A stretch of 5,624 nucleotides of DNA from Deltaproteobacteria bacterium (lineage in GTDB: Bacteria; Desulfobacterota; Desulfovibrionia; Desulfovibrionales; Desulfovibrionaceae), in contig JANXYI010000105.1 of the NCBI GenBank assembly GCA_025350085.1, positions 1-5,624 on the forward strand. Reading direction: 5' to 3'. Below, piece after piece: positions 1 through 5,605 of this stretch. Below the pieces are notes generated by a model. It did no database searches. It was not told where the DNA came from and saw only the letters and a list, made by a program, of their open reading frames with translations. Made by a program: the position numbers and the translations under genes. How positions within the stretch are numbered: position 1 is the stretch's first letter; each line of letters opens with the position of its first letter.

Positions 1-504
1 CTCGGCCTGGATGCGCGGCAGGGCGTCCGCCGGCGGGGTGACCATGTCCGGGTCCAGGGTCAGGCTCTCCACCGGGCGCTTCACCGGCTGCACCACAATG
101 CCTTGGCGCAGCACACGGCTAGGCTTGCCGCCCGATTTGCCGCCCGATTTGCTGTCGATGTTCAGCACCAGCTCGTGGCGGCCGGTCGCGGTGTTGCCCA
201 CGTCCGTGCCCAGGAGCACCACGGCCTCCCAGCCGCCGGGGCCAGCAGCTCCAGCGGCAACCGGCCGGCCCGAAAGCCGCAGAGTGCGCTCCAGCCAGGT
301 CACGGTGAGCCCGGTCAGGGGCCGGGACGCACGCAGGCGCACCAGGAACGGCTCGCCCAGGCCCGTGGAGTCCGGACACACCAGCTCCGGCCCGGCCTTG
401 GCCGCAGCCTGGGCAGACAATTTCGCAACAGCCTTGGCCCTGGCCGCCAGGACCGGAACGGGCAGCAGGCAGAGCGCCAGCAGCACCAGAAACATTCGAC
501 GCAT
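1..504 (-). CDS. Secreted M23-type metallopeptidase, N-terminal part (runs off the left edge)
   Basis: Only the first 168 codons are visible; the gene continues beyond position 1. Residues 1-20 form a signal peptide: MRRM, a Leu/Val-rich core, and a likely signal-peptidase I site after Val-Leu-Ala20. Residues 40-145 look like a beta-rich, immunoglobulin-like presentation domain, followed by PVESLTL and DMVTPP (residues 153-158). From knowledge of the family, such a segment precedes the Zn-dependent LytM/M23 catalytic domain in deltaproteobacterial peptidoglycan endopeptidases. The catalytic residues lie outside the window, so activity cannot be judged. The ATG at 504 overlaps the xseA stop (TAATG) and has an AGGGGG Shine-Dalgarno at 515-520 with 10 nt spacing; the ATG three codons later would be spaced too far. 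Translational coupling to xseA is likely. Residues 119-126 are a duplicated Lys-Ser-Gly-Gly. The family call rests on the N-terminal pattern only and could be another secreted protein with a similar N-domain. Confidence 0.7.
   Translation of the reverse strand, partial: MRRMFLVLLALCLLPVPVLAARAKAVAKLSAQAAAKAGPELVCPDSTGLGEPFLVRLRASRPLTGLTVTWLERTLRLSGRPVAAGAAGPGGWEAVVLLGTDVGNTATGRHELVLNIDSKSGGKSGGKPSRVLRQGIVVQPVKRPVESLTLDPDMVTPPADALPRIQAE
127..150. repeat. 12-bp perfect tandem duplication inside the M23-type gene
   Basis: The unit GCCGCCCGATTT occurs twice head to tail (127-138 and 139-150). On the coding (minus) strand it encodes KSGG-KSGG within a Ser/Lys/Gly-rich loop, residues 119-126 of the secreted protein. 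Being a multiple of three, gain or loss of a unit keeps the reading frame. It looks like a recent replication-slippage duplication in a surface loop. Confidence 0.85.
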
Positions 505-1946
505 TAGGCCGTATCCCCCTTTGTTTCCGCCACCACGGCCGCCACCTCGCCATGGGCCGTGCGCACGCCCAGGCGATCGCCCGGGACGACCTCCGCGGCG
601 GAGCGTAGGAAGCGGCCCGTGCGCTCGATGCGCACCAGGCTGTACCCGCGCGCCAGCGGCCCCTCGGGATCAAGCCCGGCCAGCCGCGCGGCGGAGAGCT
701 CCAGCTGGCGCTCGGCTGAAGTAAGGGCCAGGCTCGCGGCCAGGCTGGCGCGTTCGGTGAGGGCCTGCACCTGCACCTGTTGCGCAGCCACGGACGCAGG
801 GCCAAAGGCGCGGGAAAGATCGCGCACGGCCACGGCCAGGCGCTCCCGGCGCAGGTCGAGCATCCGGCCGCCTGCGGACAGAAGCCGCCCCGAGGCGTCG
901 GACCAGGCCTGGTCCAGACGCGCAAGCCGCTTACCCGGCGAGAGCCAGGCCAGACCGCGCCGCAATTCCGCGAGTTCTGCCGCCTTGCGCTCCAGCAGCG
1001 CGGCCATGCCCCGCCGCAGGTCGGCCTCCAGGCCGTCCACCAGCTGCATGAGGTCCGCGCGCAGGGGCCAAAGCCCGGAGGCCACGGCCGAAGGCGTGGA
1101 AAAACGCTGGTCCGCCACATAGTCGGCGATGGTCGTGTCCGGCTCGTGGCCCACGCCCGTGACCACGGGGATCTGCGAACGGAAGATGGCCTGGGCCACC
1201 ATTTCCGTGTTAAAGGCCCAGAGGTCCTCCAGGCTGCCGCCGCCCCGGATCAACGCGACAACCTCGGCCCAGCCCTCGGCGTTGACCGCATCAAGCGCCC
1301 CCGCGATCTGCGCCGGGGCGGCCTCGCCCTGCACCAGCGTCGGAAATATCCGTATCTGCACACCCGTGCCGCGCGCCTCGGCCAGGCGCAAAAAGTCGCG
1401 CACCGCCGCGCCCTGGGGCGAGGTGATGAGCGCAACGCGAGCCGGGCTCTGCGGAATTTCTTTTTTGCGCGCGTCGTCAAAGTAACCTTGATCGCCCAAT
1501 TTGCGCTTGAGGGCCTCAAAGGCCAGGGCCAGGTCCGAGACGCCGCTTGGCTGCACCAGCTCGGCCACCAGCTGGTACGCCCCGCGCGCCGCGTAGACCG
1601 TGACCCGGCCTGCCACCAGCACCTCCTGGCCGTCGGACAGCTCCGCGGCCACGCCTGGGCCTGGCTCCAGCACCTCGCCGGTGAGCGGGTCGATCCGTTC
1701 CGATTTTTCCGCGCCGGGCTTCTCGTCACCAGATGCGCCCCTGGCCGGGCTGCCGCGGCCCTGGCTGTTCCGGAACCAGACCACCGGGAGCGCCGCGCCC
1801 GCGTCGGACAGGGTGAAATAGAGATGCCCGGAGGCCGGGCGGGCGAGGTTGGTCACCTGACCGCGCACCCAGACAAAGGGGAACTCGGCCTCCAGCACGT
1901 CCTTGAGGGCCTGGGTGAGATCGGTGACGGAGAGGATGTGCGACAT
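504..1946 (-). CDS. xseA: Exodeoxyribonuclease VII large subunit
   Basis: Catalytic large subunit of exonuclease VII, which with several small XseB subunits degrades single-stranded DNA from both ends in the cytoplasm during repair. The 480-residue protein has the family's order: an N-terminal OB-fold (residues 1-135, with FPFVWVRGQV and ASGHLYFTL), a catalytic core with ALITSPQGAAVRDFL (172-186), RGGGSLEDLWAFN (234-246) and GVGHEPDTTIADYVAD (264-279), then STPSAVA, a long alpha-helical coiled-coil region (about 296-425) and the C-terminal LARGYSLVR (431-439). Residues about 61-103 are an insertion in the OB-fold relative to E. coli XseA and contain IDPLTGEVLEPGP. The ATG at 1946 is fixed by an in-frame TAG four codons upstream (TAG CTT GCG GCC ATG) and by the match to family N-termini, yet no Shine-Dalgarno is visible. 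The stop overlaps the next gene's start. No xseB is seen in this window. Confidence 0.97.
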   Translation of the reverse strand: MSHILSVTDLTQALKDVLEAEFPFVWVRGQVTNLARPASGHLYFTLSDAGAALPVVWFRNSQGRGSPARGASGDEKPGAEKSERIDPLTGEVLEPGPGVAAELSDGQEVLVAGRVTVYAARGAYQLVAELVQPSGVSDLALAFEALKRKLGDQGYFDDARKKEIPQSPARVALITSPQGAAVRDFLRLAEARGTGVQIRIFPTLVQGEAAPAQIAGALDAVNAEGWAEVVALIRGGGSLEDLWAFNTEMVAQAIFRSQIPVVTGVGHEPDTTIADYVADQRFSTPSAVASGLWPLRADLMQLVDGLEADLRRGMAALLERKAAELAELRRGLAWLSPGKRLARLDQAWSDASGRLLSAGGRMLDLRRERLAVAVRDLSRAFGPASVAAQQVQVQALTERASLAASLALTSAERQLELSAARLAGLDPEGPLARGYSLVRIERTGRFLRSAAEVVPGDRLGVRTAHGEVAAVVAETKGDTA

Positions 1947-1954
1947 GGCCGCAA

Positions 1955-1984
1955 GCTATACCCGGAATTGCCCCGGCTGTCCAA
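1955..1984 (-). promoter_or_regulatory. Candidate sigma-70 promoter for xseA, giving a nearly leaderless mRNA
   Basis: On the minus strand, TTGGAC (1979-1984) is followed by an 18-nt spacer and TATAGC (1955-1960). The -10 hexamer matches TATAAT at four positions and the -35 matches TTGACA at three. Transcription starting about 7 nt after the -10 would begin around 1947-1949, leaving 0-3 nt before the ATG at 1946. That fits the absence of a Shine-Dalgarno. It is a pattern match only, and a promoter farther upstream is not excluded. Confidence 0.4.
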
Positions 1985-2064
1985 GCAGGACGCGGGCGGG
2001 CGACTGCACGCGCAGGATGCTCTCGGATGCCTCCGGGCATTTTGCGGCAACGCGCAAATATGCA

Positions 2065-2094
2065 TTGCCTCTTTTCCGGCAAAACTGGTAGAGT
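2065..2094 (+). promoter_or_regulatory. Candidate extended -10 sigma-70 promoter for the HEAT-repeat gene
   Basis: TTGCCT (2065-2070) and TAGAGT (2089-2094) are separated by 18 nt, each matching four of six consensus bases. A TG at 2086-2087, one base before the -10, makes it an extended -10. The predicted start near 2101 leaves a leader of about 57 nt before the ATG at 2158. It also places an alternative upstream ATG at 2113 almost at the transcript end, without a ribosome site. Confidence 0.5.
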
Positions 2095-2145
2095 CCGGCC
2101 AAGACCCGCGTTATGCGCCTGTCCGCCCGACGCGCCAAACCCTTT

Positions 2146-2150
2146 GGAGG
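2146..2150 (+). promoter_or_regulatory. Strong Shine-Dalgarno that decides the HEAT-gene start
   Basis: GGAGG lies 7 nt before the ATG at 2158. The alternative in-frame ATG at 2113 has no such site, so the 171-residue form is preferred over the 186-residue one. Confidence 0.85.
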
Positions 2151-2157
2151 CAAGACA

Positions 2158-2673
2158 ATGAGCACGCCCACAGATGCAGGCAACACATTGGAATCCCTTA
2201 TGGAAACCCTCAGCAACAAGGACGGCATGCTGCGCCAGGGCGCCAGGAAGGCGCTGATGGCCATGGGCGCGTCGGCCGTGCTGCCGCTCGCGGAGGCCCT
2301 GGAGCATTCCAAATCCGACCAGGTCCGCTGGGAAGCGGCCAAGGCCCTTGGCGCGATGCATGATGTCCGGGCGATCCCGGCGTTGTTAGCCGCCCTCGCG
2401 GACCGCGATTCAGACGTGGTCTGGCTGGCCGCGGTCGGGCTGAACGCCTTTGGCACAAAGGCCTGGCCGTTGCTTCTCCAGACCTTGGTCGACAAGGGCA
2501 CGGAGTCCGTGGTCCTGCGCAAGGAACTCCACCACGTCTTCCACAACCAGAAGGAGAGCGGCTACGAGGACCTGCTGGCGGCCCTGATGGAGGCCCTGGA
2601 GTCCAATGCCCTGCCCGAGACCGCGCCCATGGTGGCGCATGAGATCCTGGGGCGCATGCGCGTGCAGTCCTGA
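2158..2673 (+). CDS. Small HEAT-repeat protein
   Basis: A 171-residue soluble protein without signal peptide or membrane segment. It contains about three HEAT repeats (PBS-lyase type helical pairs) at residues roughly 22-51, 52-82 and 83-113, each built on the pattern D-x-x-V/L-R/W-x-x-A-x-x-A-L followed by a second helix such as AIPALLAAL. The remaining 58 residues are helical and end in HEILGRMRVQS. HEAT repeats form alpha-solenoids that bind other proteins, so a cytoplasmic adaptor or scaffold role is inferred; no catalytic motif is visible and no partner can be named. PBS-lyase-type repeats are named after phycobilisome lyases, but the rest of the protein gives no reason to call it a lyase. 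It is the only plus-strand gene here: divergent from xseA, convergent with the M48 lipoprotein gene, with its own promoter and ribosome site. It therefore appears to be a single-gene unit. Confidence 0.9.
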   Translation: MSTPTDAGNTLESLMETLSNKDGMLRQGARKALMAMGASAVLPLAEALEHSKSDQVRWEAAKALGAMHDVRAIPALLAALADRDSDVVWLAAVGLNAFGTKAWPLLLQTLVDKGTESVVLRKELHHVFHNQKESGYEDLLAALMEALESNALPETAPMVAHEILGRMRVQS

Positions 2674-2674
2674 T

Positions 2675-2709
2675 CCCGGGGCAGGCGGCAGCCCCTGTTA
2701 CTCCCCGGG
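2675..2709. terminator. Possible bidirectional terminator between convergent genes
   Basis: CCCGGGG (2675-2681) can pair with CCCCGGG (2703-2709), and an alternative shorter stem pairs GGGGC (2678-2682) with GCCCC (2691-2695). The structure lies across the 24-nt gap between two converging stop codons and extends into the end of the M48 gene. There is no T-tract on either strand, so a standard intrinsic terminator is not demonstrated. Confidence 0.25.
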
Positions 2710-3711
2710 CACGACCCGCGGCCTGGGGATGAGCGGCAGCCCGGCGGCCTGGCGCTGCAGGATCTCGTTCTTGACCGCCTCCAGGTCCACAAAGCGCGAG
2801 GCCGAGGACGGATGCACCGCCCCGCCGCGGATGTGCGCCGGATTCTGGGCCGCCATGCGCCGCCAGACGCTCGGGGCGTTCGTGATGTCGAACCCGGCCC
2901 GGGCCGCGAAATACAGGCCCACGGCGTCAGCGTCGGTCTCCTTCTCCGGGGTGGAGGGCACGTTTTTGCCGTTGCCGTCCTTGCGCACGTGCCCGAGGAT
3001 GTTGTGGGCCAGTTCGTGCCCCAGCACCACGGCCAGGTCCTCATCCTTGGGGAAGAGATTCATTATCCCGTAGCTGGCGAAGACGTTCTTCCCGTCGGCA
3101 AAGGCGTTCACGCTGTCCCCCATTAGGACGGCGAAGCTCGAGTCGCAGACGTCCGTGGCTGTCGGGATGGTCACGGACACGGGATTGCCCGCGCGCAGCA
3201 ACTTCAGGGTCACCGGCCCCTTGGCGGCCAGCTCGTCCATCTGCCGGGTCACGAGCACCCGCTTGCCGGAGAGGTCATAGACCCGCCCGCTGACAGCCTG
3301 GATGACATCGCCCCGCTGGACCCCGGCCTTGGCCGCGGGACCGCCCTCGATGAGGCCGATGACCACGATGGTGTTCTCGTCCACCCCCCACATCTTGCAC
3401 AGCGAGGGCGTCCAGTCCTTGTGGTCGCGCTTGTTGAAGTAGTCTGCGGTCAGGCCAAGGCTCTTGCGCACCCGGCCGCGCTGGTGGCAGAGCGGCTCGT
3501 TGGCAGTGATGAGCCGGTAGCCGACGGCGTTCAGCCGGTCCAGCCGCTCATAGAAGGACTCTGCAGCGAACTCCAGCTGGACCTGCACCTCTTTCTTGGC
3601 CTCGGGCGAGAGCACGGGCCTGGGCTTGGGAGCCTGCGCGCAGGCCGCCAGCAGCAAAGCCACAAGCACGAGGCCCAAAAGCCGGGAAAGGAAGTCCCGT
3701 GCGCGCATCAT
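2698..3711 (-). CDS. PDZ-domain M48-family metalloprotease lipoprotein
   Basis: A 337-residue predicted lipoprotein: basic N-terminus, hydrophobic core LLGLVLVALLLAAC, lipobox LAAC with Cys24, and Ala at +2, which favours outer-membrane sorting in proteobacteria. After a helical linker (residues 35-100) comes a PDZ domain (about 108-184; GGPAAKAGVQRGDVI is its signature). The M48-type protease region follows: VLGHELAHNILGH (229-241) carries the HExxH zinc motif with Glu233 as catalytic base, ETDAD (258-262) is the ExxAD motif supplying the third ligand, and HPSSASR begins at 300. All key residues are intact, so it is probably an active periplasm-facing peptidase acting in envelope protein quality control; the substrate is unknown. 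C75, C105 and C189 could form a disulfide. ATG 3711 is chosen because AAGGGG (3722-3727) lies 10 nt upstream and the lipoprotein signal begins there; ATG 3708 is adjacent. The gene starts 25 nt after the proS stop, suggesting one operon. Confidence 0.92.
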   Translation of the reverse strand: MMRARDFLSRLLGLVLVALLLAACAQAPKPRPVLSPEAKKEVQVQLEFAAESFYERLDRLNAVGYRLITANEPLCHQRGRVRKSLGLTADYFNKRDHKDWTPSLCKMWGVDENTIVVIGLIEGGPAAKAGVQRGDVIQAVSGRVYDLSGKRVLVTRQMDELAAKGPVTLKLLRAGNPVSVTIPTATDVCDSSFAVLMGDSVNAFADGKNVFASYGIMNLFPKDEDLAVVLGHELAHNILGHVRKDGNGKNVPSTPEKETDADAVGLYFAARAGFDITNAPSVWRRMAAQNPAHIRGGAVHPSSASRFVDLEAVKNEILQRQAAGLPLIPRPRVVPGE

Positions 3712-3736
3712 ACTTTCGCTGCCCCTTGCGGCCGGG

Positions 3737-5488
3737 CTAGTCGATGCCCAGGCCCCAGCCCTGGCGCACGCTGCGCCGCCAGTCGGCGAATTCGCCCGCA
3801 AAGGAGGCCAGCTTGAGTTCGCGCTTCTCGCCCGTGCGGCGGTCCTTGGCCTCGATGATGCCGTTTTTCAGGCCCTTGCCGCCCAGCACCAGCTGCATGG
3901 GCATGCCCATGAGGTCGGCGTCCTTGAACTTCACGCCCGGCCGCTCGTCGCGGTCGTCGTAGAGCACCTCGATGCCCTGGCCGATCAGCTCGGCATAAAG
4001 CTTGTCCGCGGCCTCTATGACCTCGGGCTCCTTGCCGCCGAGGGAGAGCAGCGCCACCTCAAAGGGCGCGATGGACGGCGGGAACTTGATGCCGTCTGCG
4101 TCGAGGTTCTGCTCGATGGCCGAGGCCACGATGCGCGACACGCCGATGCCGTAGCAGCCCATGACCATGACCTGTTCCTTGCCGTTCTCGTCCAGGAACA
4201 CGGCGTTCATGGCCTGGGAGTACTTGAGGCCCAGCTTGAACACGTGGCCGACCTCGATGCCGCGCCGGAGCTCGATGGCCCCGCCGCAGCGCGGGCATTT
4301 GTCGCCCGCAGTGATGTTGCGCAGATCCGTGTAGGCCTCGATCACGGCATCGCGGCGCAGATCCACGCTCTTCAGGTGCTGGTCGGCCTTGTTGGCGCCC
4401 ACCACCCAGCCGCAGTCAAAGTCCAGCTCGCGGTCGGCGATGATGCGCACGCCCTTCAGGCCCCCCTGTAATCCGACAGGCCCGGCAAAGCCCACGGGGG
4501 CATTGGTCCAGGCCACGACCTGCTCCGGGGTGGCCAGCTTGACCTCGGTGGCGTGCAGGTGGTTCTTGAGCTTGATCTCGTTCAGCTCGCGGTCGCCGCG
4601 AACGAGGCCCGCAACAGGCGCGCCGTCCACGTCAAAGAGCAGCGTCTTGACCAGCGTGTCGGGCTCGATCTCCAGATACGCGCAGACCTCCTCCACCGTG
4701 TGCATGCCCGGGGTGGGGATGGCCACGGCCGGGCCGCAGTCGCCGCCGCAGTTGCACTTGTCCACCGGCGCCACCACCTCGGCCTTCTCCAGGTTGGCCG
4801 CGTAATCGCAGGCCTGGCACACGGCGATGGTGTCCTCGCCGGTGTCGGCCAGGACCATGAACTCGTGGCTGAAGCTGCCGCCGATGGAGCCGGTGTCGGC
4901 CTCCACGGGCCGGAACTCCAGGCCCAGGCGGCGGAAGATGGCCTTGTAGGCGTCGTACATGGCGCGGTAGCTGGCGTCGGCCCCGGCCTCGTCGCGGTCA
5001 AAGGAGTAGGCGTCCTTCATGACGAACTCCCGGCCGCGCATGAGCCCGAAACGCGGGCGGATCTCGTCGCGGAACTTGGTCTGGATCTGGTACAGGTTCA
5101 GCGGCAGCTGGCGATACGAGCGCACCTCGCCGCGCACCAGGTCGGTCACCACTTCCTCGTGCGTGGGTCCGAGGCAGTACTCGCGGTCGTGGCGGTCGCG
5201 CAGGCGCAAGAGCTCCTTGCCGTAGAAGTCCCAGCGCCCGGTCTCGCGCCAGAGGTCGCCGGGCTGCACCATGGGCATCAGGATCTCCTGCGCGCCCGCG
5301 CGGTCCATCTCTTCGCGCACGATGTCCGCCACCTTGTTCAGGGTCTTCAGCCCCAGCGGCAGGTAGGTGTAGATGCCCGCGGTGAGCTTGCGGATGAACC
5401 CGGCGCGCAACAGCAGCCGGTGGCTGACCACCTCGGCCTCGGCCGGGACTTCCTTCAGGGTCGGGACATAACTTTTGGACAGGCGCAT
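3737..5488 (-). CDS. proS: Prolyl-tRNA synthetase, bacterial type with editing domain
   Basis: Class II aminoacyl-tRNA synthetase that joins proline to tRNA-Pro in the cytoplasm. The protein has 583 residues, close to the 572 of the E. coli enzyme. The class II core includes [13 protein letters not shown] (34-46), GPTHEE (107-112), motif 2 [17 protein letters not shown] (139-155) with MKDAYSF (157-163), and motif 3 [10 protein letters not shown] (444-453). Residues about 255-385 are the YbaK-like insertion domain that hydrolyses mischarged Ala-tRNA-Pro; Lys281 in LVKTLL and His371 align with E. coli K279 and H369, so editing is probably intact. The anticodon-binding domain (about 475-570) contains [21 protein letters not shown]. 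CxxC pairs at 224/227 and 398/401 flank the editing domain, with an extra CNCGGDC at 245-251. ATG 5488 has GGAGA at 5496-5500 with 7 nt spacing and gives the usual [13 protein letters not shown] start. The M48 lipoprotein gene follows closely. Confidence 0.98.
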   Translation of the reverse strand: MRLSKSYVPTLKEVPAEAEVVSHRLLLRAGFIRKLTAGIYTYLPLGLKTLNKVADIVREEMDRAGAQEILMPMVQPGDLWRETGRWDFYGKELLRLRDRHDREYCLGPTHEEVVTDLVRGEVRSYRQLPLNLYQIQTKFRDEIRPRFGLMRGREFVMKDAYSFDRDEAGADASYRAMYDAYKAIFRRLGLEFRPVEADTGSIGGSFSHEFMVLADTGEDTIAVCQACDYAANLEKAEVVAPVDKCNCGGDCGPAVAIPTPGMHTVEEVCAYLEIEPDTLVKTLLFDVDGAPVAGLVRGDRELNEIKLKNHLHATEVKLATPEQVVAWTNAPVGFAGPVGLQGGLKGVRIIADRELDFDCGWVVGANKADQHLKSVDLRRDAVIEAYTDLRNITAGDKCPRCGGAIELRRGIEVGHVFKLGLKYSQAMNAVFLDENGKEQVMVMGCYGIGVSRIVASAIEQNLDADGIKFPPSIAPFEVALLSLGGKEPEVIEAADKLYAELIGQGIEVLYDDRDERPGVKFKDADLMGMPMQLVLGGKGLKNGIIEAKDRRTGEKRELKLASFAGEFADWRRSVRQGWGLGID

Positions 5489-5495
5489 TTGGGTA

Positions 5496-5500
5496 TCTCC
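5496..5500 (-). promoter_or_regulatory. Ribosome binding site of proS
   Basis: On the minus strand GGAGA (5500-5496) sits 7 nt before the proS ATG. Farther upstream the leader is AT-rich (about 5500-5534). A TAAAAT hexamer at 5523-5528 resembles a -10 box, but no -35 is visible because a GC hairpin occupies that place, so I do not call a promoter there. Confidence 0.75.
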
Positions 5501-5534
5501 AAGGTTCTAAATTACTGGCAAAATTTTAATCTGG

Positions 5535-5553
5535 CCAGGGGCGTTGCCCCTGG
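5535..5553. repeat. Perfect hairpin 1 upstream of proS (8-bp stem)
   Basis: CCAGGGGC (5535-5542) and GCCCCTGG (5546-5553) are perfect inverted copies around a GTT loop. This is the hairpin nearest to proS. Neither strand has a T-run directly after it, so it is listed as a palindromic repeat rather than a terminator. Confidence 0.85.
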
Positions 5554-5559
5554 ACCCCG

Positions 5560-5582
5560 CCAAAGGGCCTGAGGCCCTTTGG
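5560..5582. repeat. Perfect hairpin 2 upstream of proS (10-bp stem)
   Basis: CCAAAGGGCC (5560-5569) and GGCCCTTTGG (5573-5582) pair without mismatch around a TGA loop. It is separated from hairpin 1 by six bases. Its form is that of REP-like or BIME-like intergenic palindromes that recur in many copies in high-GC proteobacterial genomes; multiplicity cannot be tested from one window. Confidence 0.85.
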
Positions 5583-5605
5583 AATCCCCATTTGGCTGCG
5601 GATTT

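Larger units (their letters stand above)
1947..2157. other. Divergent intergenic region between xseA and the HEAT-repeat gene
   Basis: This 211-bp non-coding stretch carries the candidate promoters of both flanking genes. Between them are small inverted repeats: TTTGCG (2041-2046) with CGCAAA (2053-2058), and TTGCC (2065-2069) with GGCAA (2078-2082), the second pair overlapping the -35 and spacer of the HEAT-gene promoter. The pentamer GGCAA/TTGCC recurs at 1968-1972, 2046-2050, 2065-2069, 2078-2082 and 2149-2153. I see no RNA gene, and no small ORF here is convincing. Confidence 0.6.

Noticed and set aside
119..1120. 333-codon minus-strand frame overlapping xseA and the M23-type gene
   Set aside because: It is out of frame with both real genes, Trp/Arg/Cys-rich, and matches no family I recognise.
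2113..2157. Upstream ATG (2113) for the HEAT-repeat gene
   Set aside because: No Shine-Dalgarno precedes it and it lies about 12 nt from the predicted transcript start, whereas ATG 2158 has GGAGG at 7 nt.
780..2363. 527-codon plus-strand open frame opposite xseA and running into the HEAT gene
   Set aside because: It mirrors the conserved xseA gene, its translation is Arg/Gly/His/Ala-rich without recognisable domains, and it passes out of frame into the HEAT gene. It is a GC-rich shadow frame.
3709..3801. Upstream start of the M48 lipoprotein at 3801
   Set aside because: It would overlap the end of proS and put 30 polar residues before the lipoprotein signal peptide, preventing the expected processing at Cys24.
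3596..4471. 291-codon plus-strand open frame across the proS/M48 junction
   Set aside because: Antisense to two well-supported genes and without any recognisable domain in its translation.
4553..5572. 339-codon plus-strand open frame opposite proS
   Set aside because: The translation is a low-complexity run of Val, Ala, Leu, His and Gly mirroring proS codons, and it begins at GTG without a ribosome site. Its stop falls in the loop of hairpin 2.
5535..5582. Hairpins upstream of proS as a CRISPR array, T-box or other riboswitch leader
   Set aside because: There are no spaced direct repeats as in CRISPR, no T-box motif is visible, and the hairpins are simple self-complementary palindromes.
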